Source: Hyphomicrobiales bacterium (lineage in GTDB: Bacteria > Pseudomonadota > Alphaproteobacteria > Rhizobiales > Rhizobiaceae). From it: DNA of 64,000 nucleotides. Of the stretch, positions 8,590 through 18,441 are shown piece after piece. The stretch lies in assembly GCA_900473185.1 (NCBI GenBank), contig UCKU01000015.1, positions 302,712 through 366,711 of the forward strand, given 5' to 3'. Numbering within the stretch: position 1 is the first letter of the stretch; each line of letters begins with the position of its first letter. Below the pieces are notes generated by a model. It was not told where the DNA came from. It saw only the letters and a list, made by a program, of their open reading frames with translations, and did no database searches. Made by a program: the position numbers and the translations under genes.

Positions 8590-9489
8590 ATGAACGTGAC
8601 CGCCTTCAACCTCAACGACCTCCATCTTTTCGTGCAAGCGGTGGAAAGCGGCAGCTTCACGGCGGCAGGACACCATCTCGGCATTCCGAAATCGACCATC
8701 AGCAAGCGCGTGGCGGAACTGGAGGAGAGGCTCGGCGTGCGGCTGATCCAGCGCACGTCGCGCAGCTTTGCGCTGACGGATATCGGCAGGGATTTCTTCG
8801 ACCATGCGCAGGCGTCAATCATCGAAGCGGAAATGGCCGAGAGTATCGTGCGCAACCGCCTGGGAGAACCGAGCGGTATCGTCAGGCTGACCGCAGCGGT
8901 GCCGACGGCACAATTCACGCTCGCCGACCATCTGGCCGAACTGACAGCACGCTATCCAAAGCTGAAGATATCACTGCATGTGACGGATCGCTTCGTCGAT
9001 ATCGTTCAGGAAGGCTTCGACATTGCGCTGCGCAGCCACCGCTTTCCACTCGGGGATTCGACGCTCGTGCAGCGCAGGATCGCGGCTCACCCGTTCCTGC
9101 TCGTCGCTTCGCCCGATTACATAGCGCAATATGGGAGGCCCGAACGGGCCGAGGACATCGCCGGCCACAGGGCAATCATGCCCAGTCTTTCCGAGGAGCA
9201 GTGGCGTCTCGTCTCGGATAGCGGCGCGGAGACTGTGGTAACGCCTCAGCCTATCATGGCGGCAGACGAGCCGATGGTACTGCTGAAAGCGGCTGCGGCC
9301 GGCATGGGCATTACCATTCTACCGACCTCGGTCTGCAACGACGCTTTGAAGGACGGCCAACTCGTGCGTCTGCTTCCCGGCTGGACGGCAGGCAGCATCA
9401 CGACAACGATCCTGATGCCGCACCGACGAGGGCAATTACCCTCCGTGCGCGCGGTCGTCGAGTTCCTTGCCGAACGGCTGGCGGGGTGA
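8590..9489 (+). CDS. LysR-family transcriptional regulator
   Basis: LysR-type regulator of 299 residues. Residues 1-60 form the winged helix-turn-helix (LNDLHLFVQAVESGSFTAAGHHLGI, then KSTISKRVAELEERLG). Residues 90-295 form the periplasmic-binding-protein-like effector domain. The motif set (RTSRSFALTDIGRDF, GDSTLVQRRIAAHPFLLVASPDYI) places it in the large CrgA-like subgroup that often regulates an adjacent oxidoreductase or transferase. It is divergent from the GST gene across a 104-bp gap and ends directly at the stop of prfC on the other strand. Confidence 0.92.
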   Translation: MNVTAFNLNDLHLFVQAVESGSFTAAGHHLGIPKSTISKRVAELEERLGVRLIQRTSRSFALTDIGRDFFDHAQASIIEAEMAESIVRNRLGEPSGIVRLTAAVPTAQFTLADHLAELTARYPKLKISLHVTDRFVDIVQEGFDIALRSHRFPLGDSTLVQRRIAAHPFLLVASPDYIAQYGRPERAEDIAGHRAIMPSLSEEQWRLVSDSGAETVVTPQPIMAADEPMVLLKAAAAGMGITILPTSVCNDALKDGQLVRLLPGWTAGSITTTILMPHRRGQLPSVRAVVEFLAERLAG

Positions 9490-11073
9490 TCAGGCGGCCT
9501 TGGCCGCGTGATATTCCTTGATCGCCACCATCTTGATCGCCGGATAGCGCTCCGCCTCGTAGCGCAGCGAGAAACCATCCTGCGCCAGGAAGACCGGGTC
9601 GCCGTCGAGATCTCGGGCGATATCGCCGCGCTTGACAGTGAGGAACTTGTCGAGTTCAGCAACCTGGTCAGACGAAATCCACCGGCAGACGGAAAAACGC
9701 GACATTTCGAAGGAGACCGGCAGGCCATATTCGGCCATCAGGCGCTCCTTCAGGACATCGAGCTGCAGCGCGCCGACGACACCGACGATGGCAGGCGAAC
9801 CATCCTCCGGCTGGAAAAGCTGGACGACACCTTCTTCAGCCATCTGCTGCAGGGCTTCCTTCAGCTTCTTGGCCTTCATGGCGTCTTCAAGGCGCACGCG
9901 GCGCAGGATTTCCGGTGAGAAATTCGGCACGCCCTGGAAAACCAGGCTTTCGCCTTCCGTCAGCGTATCGCCGATGCGCAGCGTGCCGTGGTTCGGAATG
10001 CCGACCACATCACCGGCGAAGGCCGTATCGGCGAGCTGGCGCTGCGAGGCGAAGAAGAACTGCGGCGCGGTGAGGCCAAGCTGCTTGCCGGTGCGTGCCA
10101 GCCGCGCCTTCATGCCGCGCTCCAGTTTGCCGGAGCAGATGCGAGCGAAGGCGATACGGTCGCGATGGTTCGGGTCCATGTTCGCCTGAATCTTGAAGAC
10201 GAAGGCCGTCATCCTGTCTTCGGCGGCATGCACGGTGCGGATATCGGCCACCTGGTCACGCGGCGGCGGAGCAAAATCACCGAGCGCGTTAATGAGATCG
10301 CGCACACCGAAATTGCGCAGGGCCGAACCGAAGAAAACCGGCGTCATATGACCCTCGAGGAAAGATTCCCGATCGAAGGGACGGCAGGCCTCGATTGCCA
10401 ACTCGACTTCTTCGATGAAGGCATCGCGCTCGTTTTCCGGCAGGCGGTCGGCGACGCTCCGCGGACCGTTGATGGCGGTGACTTCGATTTCCGTATCGGA
10501 GCCGCGAACGGTGTTTTCCTTCAGGTGATAGGAGCCGCAGAAGGTCTTGGCGCGACCGATCGGCCAGGTGACCGGGGCCGTATCAAGCGCCAGCTTCTCT
10601 TCAACTTCATCCAGGATCTCGAAGGGGTCGCGGCTTTCGCGGTCCATCTTGTTGATGAAAGTGATGATCGGAATGTCGCGCATGCGGCAGACTTCGAAAA
10701 GCTTCAGCGTGCGCGGCTCGATACCCTTGGCGGCGTCGATGACCATGACGGCGGCATCGACTGCCGTGAGCGTACGGTAGGTATCGTCGGCGAAGTCTTC
10801 GTGACCGGGCGTGTCGAGAATGTTGAAGACATTGCCTTCATATTCGAAGGTCATGACCGAGGTCACGACCGAGATGCCGCGTTCGCGCTCGATCTTCATC
10901 CAGTCCGAGCGGGTCTGAATGCGGTCCTTCTTCGCCTTCACTTCACCGGCGAGCTGAATGGCGCCGCCGAACAGCAGCAGCTTTTCGGTGAGCGTCGTCT
11001 TACCCGCGTCCGGGTGCGCGATAATAGCGAATGTGCGGCGGCGGGAGACCGCCTCGGCGAGACTTTCGGCCAT
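9490..11073 (-). CDS. prfC: Peptide chain release factor 3
   Basis: Translational GTPase RF3 of 527 residues, which recycles RF1/RF2 from the ribosome after peptide release. The G-domain motifs are clear: G1 AHPDAGKTTLTE (about 20-31), G2 with ERERGISVVTS, G3 DTPGHEDF, and G4 NKMD. Domain II and the RF3-specific domain III follow (FSPEILRRVRLEDAMKAKKLKEAL and GSPAIVGVVGALQLDVLKERL). Length is normal for RF3. It abuts the convergent LysR gene, with stop codons adjacent. No frame damage. Confidence 0.96.
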   Translation of the reverse strand: MAESLAEAVSRRRTFAIIAHPDAGKTTLTEKLLLFGGAIQLAGEVKAKKDRIQTRSDWMKIERERGISVVTSVMTFEYEGNVFNILDTPGHEDFADDTYRTLTAVDAAVMVIDAAKGIEPRTLKLFEVCRMRDIPIITFINKMDRESRDPFEILDEVEEKLALDTAPVTWPIGRAKTFCGSYHLKENTVRGSDTEIEVTAINGPRSVADRLPENERDAFIEEVELAIEACRPFDRESFLEGHMTPVFFGSALRNFGVRDLINALGDFAPPPRDQVADIRTVHAAEDRMTAFVFKIQANMDPNHRDRIAFARICSGKLERGMKARLARTGKQLGLTAPQFFFASQRQLADTAFAGDVVGIPNHGTLRIGDTLTEGESLVFQGVPNFSPEILRRVRLEDAMKAKKLKEALQQMAEEGVVQLFQPEDGSPAIVGVVGALQLDVLKERLMAEYGLPVSFEMSRFSVCRWISSDQVAELDKFLTVKRGDIARDLDGDPVFLAQDGFSLRYEAERYPAIKMVAIKEYHAAKAA

Positions 11074-11163
11074 AATGTAAATCCTGTGGAATTGCCGCGT
11101 ATCTAGCGACTAAAGAGCGTCATTGCAATTGACCTTGCGGCGTGTGGCGCGAAGTAATGCCGC

Positions 11164-11634
11164 ATGACCATTCACACCGACACCCGCCCGACCCTCAATC
11201 TCATCCGCCTGCCCAACGGCCAAGGCCTCGATCTGCCCGCCTATGAAACGCGCGGAGCAGCCGGCATGGACCTGCGCGCGGCAATCGAAGAGGACAAGCC
11301 GCTGGTGCTGGCGCCCGGCAAGCGCGCTCTTGTTCCGACCGGTTTCATCTTTGAAATCCCAGAGGGTTTCGAGGGGCAGATTCGTCCCCGTTCGGGCCTT
11401 GCCGCCAAGAATGGCGTCACCTGCCTCAATGCGCCCGGCACCGTCGATTGCGACTATCGCGGCGAAGTGAAGGTCATTCTCGTCAATCACGGCGAGGAGG
11501 ATTTTACGGTGACACGCGGCATGCGCATCGCGCAGATGGTGATTGCGCCATTCGTTCAGACCCGCATCGCCGAAGTCTCGGAGACGACCGAAACCGTACG
11601 CGGCGCCGGCGGGTTCGGCTCGACAGGCGTATGA
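11164..11634 (+). CDS. dut: Deoxyuridine 5'-triphosphate nucleotidohydrolase
   Basis: Trimeric dUTPase of 156 residues that hydrolyses dUTP to dUMP and pyrophosphate, keeping uracil out of DNA and feeding thymidylate synthesis. All five family motifs are visible: AAGMDLRAA (1), [11 protein letters not shown] (3, preceded by the motif 2 region), [10 protein letters not shown] with the catalytic Asp, [10 protein letters not shown] (4), and the C-terminal [10 protein letters not shown] (5), which closes over the substrate. The last 4 bp overlap the start of the acetyltransferase gene, so they are translationally coupled. Confidence 0.96.
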   Translation: MTIHTDTRPTLNLIRLPNGQGLDLPAYETRGAAGMDLRAAIEEDKPLVLAPGKRALVPTGFIFEIPEGFEGQIRPRSGLAAKNGVTCLNAPGTVDCDYRGEVKVILVNHGEEDFTVTRGMRIAQMVIAPFVQTRIAEVSETTETVRGAGGFGSTGV

Positions 11635-12524
11635 GCGCCGCTGATACGACCGGCCTCTATTTCCGGCAGGACTATTTCAGCGCCCCGGCGGCCTGGGCCG
11701 CTCTCGTCTCGCTTCTCGACGATACGTTCGGCATCAATATCGATCCGCTGCGCGAACTTGGCGGCCCAGACCCGACCAGTATGCCGTTCGGCTGGTTTAC
11801 GGATGAAGGCGTGCTCGCCGCCAATCTCTCCGCCTTCGCCATGCCTTTTGTCCTCAACGGCAGGCTCATCAATGCCGCCGCCTTTCAGTCCGGCGCGGTC
11901 CGCCCGCCATGGCGCGGTCGCGGCCTTTACCGAGATGTGACGGGCAAGGCGCTTGCCTGGTGTGAGGCGCGGGATTTCGAGGCCATCATCCTCTACACGG
12001 ACAAGCCGGCGCTTTATGAGCCCTACGGTTTCCGCTCGCTTCCGCTTCACAAGTATGTCGGTGCTGCACCAATGTCTGAAGGTGCCACCACCTCACGGCC
12101 TCTTCAGCCGCGCGATGCCGATGATCTCGCTCTGCTTCAGGGCCTGCTGAGGAACCGCGAGCCAGTTTCGGAGACGCTCGCCGTCGCCAGCAGTTCTGCG
12201 ATGTTCCTCATCAACACGCAGCTCGATCCCGACGTCCGCTTGAGCTATCTGGAAGGGGGCGAGGCCGTCATCGCATGGAAGATGCCGGCACCCGGCCACG
12301 TCGTTCTTCTCGATGTGGTCGCGCGTGAAATCCCATCGCTCGCCGCAATCCTTTCCGCTCTCGGCATCCAGGCAACGACAGTCGCAACGCTGTTCCGGCC
12401 GGACAGGCTCGGATGGTCCGGCGAGGCGACGCCTTACGGAGGCGGAATACGGCTCATGCTGCGTGGACTGGAGGAGATGAGCCTCGATCATCCCGCCATG
12501 CTGTCGCCAATGGCGGATTTCTGA
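11631..12524 (+). CDS. GNAT-family N-acetyltransferase
   Basis: Protein of 297 residues with a GNAT acetyl-CoA binding core in its first half: [25 protein letters not shown] fits the R-x-x-G-x-G/A motif, and YEPYGFRSL is the usual C-terminal strand of the fold. A second half of about 150 residues (including [18 protein letters not shown]) resembles the duplicated or partner domain of Eis-like acetyltransferases, less clearly. It starts at ATG 11631, inside the dut stop (ATGA). The acyl acceptor is unknown. It converges on the Lrp gene with a 2-bp gap. Confidence 0.8.
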   Translation: MSAADTTGLYFRQDYFSAPAAWAALVSLLDDTFGINIDPLRELGGPDPTSMPFGWFTDEGVLAANLSAFAMPFVLNGRLINAAAFQSGAVRPPWRGRGLYRDVTGKALAWCEARDFEAIILYTDKPALYEPYGFRSLPLHKYVGAAPMSEGATTSRPLQPRDADDLALLQGLLRNREPVSETLAVASSSAMFLINTQLDPDVRLSYLEGGEAVIAWKMPAPGHVVLLDVVAREIPSLAAILSALGIQATTVATLFRPDRLGWSGEATPYGGGIRLMLRGLEEMSLDHPAMLSPMADF

Positions 12525-12526
12525 GG

Positions 12527-12994
12527 CTATTTTTTCCGTATCAGGGGCGGCAGGCGCCGCTTGACCGGCGAGGATTTGATCATCGACGTATTGGTCTCCG
12601 CGCGCTCGGCGACCTTGTCGAGAATGCTGTCGAGCTCTCCCATGGAGCGGACGACGAGACGGGCGATGAAACAATCGTCTCCAGTCACCTTATCGCATTC
12701 GATGAATTCGGGCGTGTCCTGGATAATACGCTCGACGATGTGGAGTTGACCGGGCAGTGGACGCACCCGCACGATCGCCTGCAAGGGATAACCGATCGCC
12801 GCCGGATCGAGATCGATGGTGAAGAGCGTCACGACGCCGCGATCCTCGAGCCGACGCAGACGCTCTGCCGCGCTCGGCGAAGAAAGTCCTACAGCCTGGG
12901 CGAGCTCTTTTAGGGAAATACGCGAATTTCCTGCCAGCGCCTCTATCATTGCGCGGTCAATATCGTCGACTGCCTGCATCTCGTTAGCCAACAT
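12527..12994 (-). CDS. Lrp/AsnC-family transcriptional regulator
   Basis: Regulator of 155 residues. The helix-turn-helix spans about 10-60 (DDIDRAMIEALAGNSRISLKELAQAVGL, SSPSAAERLRRLEDRG) and the RAM domain about 70-145 (QAIVRVRPLPGQLHIVERII, ECDKVTGDDCFIARLVV). ATG 12994 is preferred since TTAGGAGT precedes it; a TTG six codons upstream would place the Shine-Dalgarno inside the gene. It is divergent from an EamA-type exporter, the usual arrangement when an Lrp protein controls an amino-acid exporter. Confidence 0.92.
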   Translation of the reverse strand: MLANEMQAVDDIDRAMIEALAGNSRISLKELAQAVGLSSPSAAERLRRLEDRGVVTLFTIDLDPAAIGYPLQAIVRVRPLPGQLHIVERIIQDTPEFIECDKVTGDDCFIARLVVRSMGELDSILDKVAERAETNTSMIKSSPVKRRLPPLIRKK

Positions 12995-13102
12995 GGCAAA
13001 AACTCCTAACAAGATTAGGTTTATCCAGCCTTTCCCTTTTTCAGCTTATAGAAAATGCTGCGATGCCGCAATACAATTTCCCGCTAACGAATGGAGATGG
13101 CG

Positions 13103-14005
13103 ATGCAGAGTGACATCAGAAGAGGCACAGCAGAGATGACGGCAGCGATGCTGATCTCGGGAACGATCGGCTGGTTCGTCGTCATGTCGGGTCAGCCGGT
13201 CAGCGGCGTGGTCTTCTGGCGCTGCTTCTTCGGCGCGCTGACCCTGCTCGTCATCTGCACTGCGCTCGGCCTGCTGAGGCCAGGTATCATCAGCCTGCGG
13301 TCGCTCGCTATTGCGGTCTTCGGCGGCATAGCAATCGTCTCCAACTGGCTGCTGCTGTTCGCCTCCTATTCGCACGCCTCGATCTCGATCGCGACGACGG
13401 TCTACAACACCCAGCCCTTCATGCTGCTTGCGCTCGGCGCACTCTTTCTTGGGGAGAAGATCACAGGTACCAAGCTCTTCTGGCTCGGGCTTTCCTTTGC
13501 CGGCATGGCTGTTATCGTCGAAGCGAAACCAAATACCGATGCCGTCTCCGGCAGCTACGGTCTCGGCATCCTGATGGCGCTGGGTGCCGCCCTCTTTTAT
13601 GCGCTGGCAGCGCTTGCCGCCAAATGGTTGAAAGGCACGCCGCCGCATCTGATCGCGCTCATTCAGGTTTCTACCGGCATCGTCATGCTGGCGCCGATAA
13701 CAGATTTTTCGAACCTTCCCGCCGATAGCAGTTCCTGGATGATCCTGATCGCCGTCGGCGTCGTCCATACCGGTCTCATGTATGTGCTGCTTTATGGCGC
13801 GATCCAGAAGCTGCCGACGCATCTGACCGGCGCTCTGTCTTTCATCTATCCGGTCGCCGCGATCCTTGTCGACCGCTTCGCTTTCGGCCACTCACTGCAG
13901 CCGATGCAGATTGCCGGGGCGGCAGTTATTCTGCTTGCCGCCGCCGGCATGAATCTGGGCTGGTCGCCGGCGAGACTTATTCGCCTGCCGGCGGCCGGAC
14001 GCTGA
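13103..14005 (+). CDS. DMT-superfamily (EamA) transporter
   Basis: Inner-membrane protein of 300 residues with ten predicted hydrophobic segments in two EamA repeats. The first repeat includes WLLLFASYSHASISIATTVYNTQPFML-like segments, and the second includes LPTHLTGALSFIYPVAAILVD near the C-terminus. The start ATG 13103 is favoured by GGAG at 13093-13096; ATG 13091 would add four residues. It is divergent from an Lrp/AsnC regulator, so an amino-acid or metabolite exporter is likely. The substrate is not readable from sequence. Confidence 0.88.
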   Translation: MQSDIRRGTAEMTAAMLISGTIGWFVVMSGQPVSGVVFWRCFFGALTLLVICTALGLLRPGIISLRSLAIAVFGGIAIVSNWLLLFASYSHASISIATTVYNTQPFMLLALGALFLGEKITGTKLFWLGLSFAGMAVIVEAKPNTDAVSGSYGLGILMALGAALFYALAALAAKWLKGTPPHLIALIQVSTGIVMLAPITDFSNLPADSSSWMILIAVGVVHTGLMYVLLYGAIQKLPTHLTGALSFIYPVAAILVDRFAFGHSLQPMQIAGAAVILLAAAGMNLGWSPARLIRLPAAGR

Positions 14006-14026
14006 GCCATTACTTCGGCTTACCTG

Positions 14027-14545
14027 TTACTTTGCTTGGCGCGTCGTTTCGAACAGGAACCAGGTACGGCGCTCGCTCTGGTCGATCCAGTTCTCGATCA
14101 GGCTGGCAGTCGCGACATCGTTATGCTCGTCGCAGACTTCGTGCACTTGGCGCAGGATAGAGACGAGGTGAAGATTGTCTTCACGCAGCTCGGAGAGCAT
14201 GTCCTCGGGAGTGACATAGTCAGCATCATTGTCCGGAATGCGCTGCTGGCGGGCGATCTGGCCGATCGAGCGCAGCGTCGTGCCGCCGATCTTGCGGGCG
14301 CGTTCGGCAACCTCGTCCGTCATATCGAAGATCTGTTCCGCCTGCTCATCAAGCAGCAGATGGTAATCGCGGAAATGCGGGCCGGACATATGCCAATGGA
14401 AGTTCTTGGTCTTCACATAAAGCGCAAACACATCGGCGAGCAGCGCGGTCAACGCGGCCGAAATATCGGTGATCGCGTTGGTCGGCAGGTCGGAAGGGGT
14501 CTTGAGCGGTGAACGTCTGCGGGCTTCGGCTGAGGTAGTCGACAT
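14027..14545 (-). CDS. dps: Dps-family DNA-binding ferritin-like protein
   Basis: Mini-ferritin of 172 residues that forms a 12-mer, oxidises Fe(II) with hydrogen peroxide and protects DNA. The intersubunit ferroxidase ligands are visible in KTKNFHWHMSGPHFRDYH (H50 or H52) and LLLDEQAEQIFDMTDEVAERAR (the Asp/Glu pair). The long N-terminal tail (RRRSPLK) is basic and may bind DNA. Start ATG 14545 follows AAGGAGAG. The upstream open frame in the same register is arginine-rich and not conserved. Likely induced by peroxide or starvation; no OxyR site was identified. Confidence 0.93.
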   Translation of the reverse strand: MSTTSAEARRRSPLKTPSDLPTNAITDISAALTALLADVFALYVKTKNFHWHMSGPHFRDYHLLLDEQAEQIFDMTDEVAERARKIGGTTLRSIGQIARQQRIPDNDADYVTPEDMLSELREDNLHLVSILRQVHEVCDEHNDVATASLIENWIDQSERRTWFLFETTRQAK

Positions 14546-14776
14546 GCATTCTCTCCTTGGTGATGAAAACCTTCTGCGCCGACGGCCTGGGGAAGCCGCG
14601 GCGGGCCGTGTCTGCGGCCGCTTGCAAGGGGAAAATAGCAAGGCCGGATCGGTTTCCAAGTAGACCATGGTTCAGCCGACCTATTCTTTATGGTTATGGA
14701 CAGATCAGCGCCAGGCGATTGATGAGGCCTGCCTTGCGCGCCTATAGAGATGCTGCGCAAGCCAGTGGATACGAAG

Positions 14777-15394
14777 ATGAGCCTTACCGTCCTGATCACC
14801 TATGCCGGAGCCCTGTTCATCGCCGCCGCCATTCCCGGACCGGGGATCACGGCGATCGTGGCGCGTGCACTCGGCTCGAACTTCCGCGAGACCTTCTTCA
14901 TGGGTCTCGGCCTCGTGCTCGGCGACATGACCTATCTCACTGCTGTCATCCTCGGTCTTGCCTTCGTGGCGCAGACCTTCACCGAGATCTTCCTCGTCAT
15001 CAAGATCGCCGGTGCCCTCTATCTCGGCTACATCGCCTGGAAGCTCTGGACTGCCGGCCTGCTGCCGCAGGATATCGCCGCGAAGAGATCCAGCAGTGCC
15101 GGCCTGTCCTTCCTCTCCGGCCTGCTTGTGACACTCGGCAATCCGAAGACCATGCTGTTCTACGTGGCGCTGGTGCCGACCCTGATCGATCTCGGCAGCA
15201 TTGGCATGCGCGAGTATCTCATCCTGCTCGCCGTCACTTTCGTGGTGCTGATGATCGTGCTCATCCCCTACATGATGCTGGCGTCGCGCGCCCGCACGAT
15301 GCTGAAGCAGCCGCGTGCATTGCAGGCACTGAACCGCGTCGCCGCCAGCATCCTGGCGGGTACGGCAGCCTTCATCGCCACGCGCGCCGCCTGA
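14777..15394 (+). CDS. LysE/RhtB-family amino-acid exporter
   Basis: Inner-membrane exporter of 205 residues with about six hydrophobic segments. ITYAGALFIAAAIPGPGITAIVARAL matches the signature PGP turn of the LysE/RhtB family, and LGYIAWKLWTAG and FLSGLLVTLGNPKTMLFYVALVP are the conserved helix 3 and helix 4 elements. Start ATG 14777 is chosen by alignment to the family opening (MSLTVLITY); no strong Shine-Dalgarno decides between it and ATG 14750. It stands alone, without an adjacent LysG-type regulator. The substrate is unknown. Confidence 0.87.
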   Translation: MSLTVLITYAGALFIAAAIPGPGITAIVARALGSNFRETFFMGLGLVLGDMTYLTAVILGLAFVAQTFTEIFLVIKIAGALYLGYIAWKLWTAGLLPQDIAAKRSSSAGLSFLSGLLVTLGNPKTMLFYVALVPTLIDLGSIGMREYLILLAVTFVVLMIVLIPYMMLASRARTMLKQPRALQALNRVAASILAGTAAFIATRAA

Positions 15395-15536
15395 AATAAA
15401 CATTCGGCAACGGACGGTTTTCAAAGGATTTTTTCTCTGGCTAGAACGGTCGGGGGATCAAGCCACTCTGGTCTCATCGCCACTTTGACCCTATTCTCTC
15501 TGCAGATTTCAGAATGGATTTCAAAGGGAGAGCACC

Positions 15537-16499
<963 letters not shown>

Positions 16500-16510
16500 G
16501 ACGGGAATTC

Positions 16511-16552
16511 GTGAGTAGTGAGTAGTGAGTAGTGAGTAGTGAATAGTGAATG
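16511..16552 (+). repeat. Heptamer tandem repeat (GTGAGTA)x4 plus two variants
   Basis: Six contiguous 7-bp units: four perfect GTGAGTA, then GTGAATA and GTGAATG. They begin 11 bp after the cysK stop. Related units in reverse orientation occur at 16610-16636, so the region could fold back on itself between two convergent genes. Confidence 0.85.
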
Positions 16553-16609
16553 AGGCCGCTTTCGGTGCCTGCTGCAAATCGCTTTGGCTTGCCAATCATT
16601 GTGAGCCGC

Positions 16610-16636
16610 TACTCACTAATCACTGCTCACTAATCA
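16610..16636 (-). repeat. Inverted copies of the GTGAGTA-type repeat
   Basis: Read on the minus strand this stretch is GATTAGTGAGCAGTGATTAGTGAGTAG-like, with two GTGAGTA/GTGAGCA units separated by GTGATTA. It faces the plus-strand array at 16511-16552 across a 57-bp loop, immediately downstream of yifB. It may serve as a shared 3' structure for cysK and yifB. Confidence 0.65.
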
Positions 16637-16643
16637 TCCGACC

Positions 16644-18176
16644 TCATGCCGCCGCCGTCAGCCGCGCGCCGGCAACACGGTAGGAAATCGCCTCGGCGAG
16701 ATGAATGCGGCCGACCATTTCCTTGCCGTCGAGATCGGCAAGCGTGCGGGCGACCTTGAGGACGCGGTGGTAACCGCGCGCCGAAAACTTCATCTTGTCC
16801 GCGGCATCCCGCAACAGCTGCAATCCTGCGGCATCCGGCTCTGCGAATTTCTCGATCATTGCCGTCGAGCATCCGGCATTGGTGGAAATACCCACAGCGC
16901 CTGCAGCAGCATAGCGTTCGCGCTGGATGTCGCGGGCACGCGCAACGCGCCGGGCAACATCAGCACTCGCTTCGGCTACCGTCGGCCGGATAAGATCGGC
17001 GGCGGAAACGGCCGGCACGTCGATGCGGATATCGATACGGTCCATCAGCGGGCCGGAAATCCGAGCCTGATAATCGGTCATGCAGCGCGGTCCTCGGGCA
17101 CAGGTGTGGCCGGGCTCGCCCGCCATGCCGCAGCGGCAGGGGTTCATGGCCGCAATGAGCTGGATCCGCGCCGGATAAGAGACGCGGTGATTGGCGCGCG
17201 CGATGACACATTCGCCGCTTTCCAGCGGTTGGCGCAGAGCATCGAGCACCTGCGGCGTGAATTCCGGAAACTCGTCGAGGAACAGCACGCCGTGATGGGC
17301 AAGCGAAGCCTCGCCCGGCCTGGCACGCAGGCCTCCGCCGATGAGGGCGGCCATCGTCGCCGAATGGTGCGGCGTGCGGTAGGGCCGGCGGTCGGAGAGC
17401 TTGCCGCCGGACAACTGCCCGGCGATGGAATGGATCATCGAGACCTCCAGCAATTCGGCGGCCGAGAGCGGCGGCAGGATGGAGGGCAATCTCGAGGCCA
17501 GCATCGACTTGCCGGAGCCGGGCGGCCCGACCATCAAAAGATTGTGGCCGCCGGCAGCGGCCACTTCCAGCGCCCGCTTGGCGCTTTCCTGTCCCTTGAT
17601 CTCGGCGAGATCAGGCAGATTGGCGGCGTTCGGGCGAATGGACGGTTCCGGACGCGAGAGGATCTGCGTGCCGCGGAAATGATTGGCGAGCGCGATTAGG
17701 CTGCGGGGCGCCAGAATGTCGACCCCAGAACCTGCCCATGCAGCTTCCGAGCCGCTTTCAGCCGGGCAGATCAGGCCTTTTCCGCTTGCGTTGGCACCGA
17801 TTGCCGCCGGCAGAGCGCCGGCGATTGCGGCAATTGTGCCGTCGAGATTGAGTTCGCCGACGACGACATAGTCGGACAAGGCATCCGCCGGGATGGCGCC
17901 AAGTGCAGCCATCAGACCAAGTGCGATGGGGAGATCGAAATGACTGCCTTCCTTCGGAAGATCGGCGGGCGCAAGGTTGACCGTCACGCGCTTGGATGGT
18001 AGCGCCAGGCCGGAAGCGTGCAAGGCCGCCTGCACCCGCTCGCGACTTTCCGCCACCGCCTTGTCAGGAAGCCCGACGATCTGGATTCCCATTTTACCGG
18101 GAGCGACCATGACCTGGACCTCGACCGGCACACCTTCAATGCCCTGAAATGCAACCGTGCTGACGCGCGCGACCAT
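16644..18176 (-). CDS. comM: YifB/ComM-family Mg chelatase-like AAA+ ATPase
   Basis: Protein of 510 residues. An N-terminal Lon-protease-like ChlI domain (about 15-150, GIQIVGLPDKAVAESRERVQAAL) is followed by a Mg-chelatase-type AAA+ module. Walker A is GPPGSGKSMLASRL, Walker B is GVLFLDEFPEF, and a cysteine-bearing insert NPCRCGMAGEPGHTCARG follows. In naturally transformable bacteria ComM is a hexameric helicase that drives branch migration of incoming DNA; in rhizobia its role is less studied. ATG 18176 (MVARVSTVAFQG) is the family start, and the 15 upstream residues in frame are unlike it. Confidence 0.93.
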   Translation of the reverse strand: MVARVSTVAFQGIEGVPVEVQVMVAPGKMGIQIVGLPDKAVAESRERVQAALHASGLALPSKRVTVNLAPADLPKEGSHFDLPIALGLMAALGAIPADALSDYVVVGELNLDGTIAAIAGALPAAIGANASGKGLICPAESGSEAAWAGSGVDILAPRSLIALANHFRGTQILSRPEPSIRPNAANLPDLAEIKGQESAKRALEVAAAGGHNLLMVGPPGSGKSMLASRLPSILPPLSAAELLEVSMIHSIAGQLSGGKLSDRRPYRTPHHSATMAALIGGGLRARPGEASLAHHGVLFLDEFPEFTPQVLDALRQPLESGECVIARANHRVSYPARIQLIAAMNPCRCGMAGEPGHTCARGPRCMTDYQARISGPLMDRIDIRIDVPAVSAADLIRPTVAEASADVARRVARARDIQRERYAAAGAVGISTNAGCSTAMIEKFAEPDAAGLQLLRDAADKMKFSARGYHRVLKVARTLADLDGKEMVGRIHLAEAISYRVAGARLTAAA

Positions 18177-18277
18177 GCCCCTGCCCCGTAACCCTGAACC
18201 CCAACCTATGAAGGCGGTCACAATCTGGCATGGAATCTGGAATAAAACAAGAACGATAAGCGAACGAATTCAGCCAT

Positions 18278-18300
18278 CCGCTGCAATCAAATTGCAGCGG
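18278..18300. repeat. Short perfect inverted repeat between gshB and comM
   Basis: CCGCTGCAA, five-base loop, TTGCAGCGG: 9-bp perfect arms in the 265-bp gap upstream of comM and downstream of gshB (both on the minus strand). No U tract follows on the minus strand, so it may be an operator or an RNA stem rather than an intrinsic terminator. Confidence 0.45.
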
Positions 18301-18441
18301 GTTGCAAAGCCGGAACGAAGGCGATCAAAGGCGGAACACTTGGAGTATTTCCGTTTTTCTTCGAAACCCGAAGAGGCTCTATCTCTTTGTTTTCACATAA
18401 TTCCGGACGCAAGATCGCTGCGCGCTTTTGCCGGAACCGCT

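Noticed and set aside
9988-11106. A 372-codon plus-strand open frame
   Set aside because: It is antisense to prfC, whose GTPase motifs are intact.
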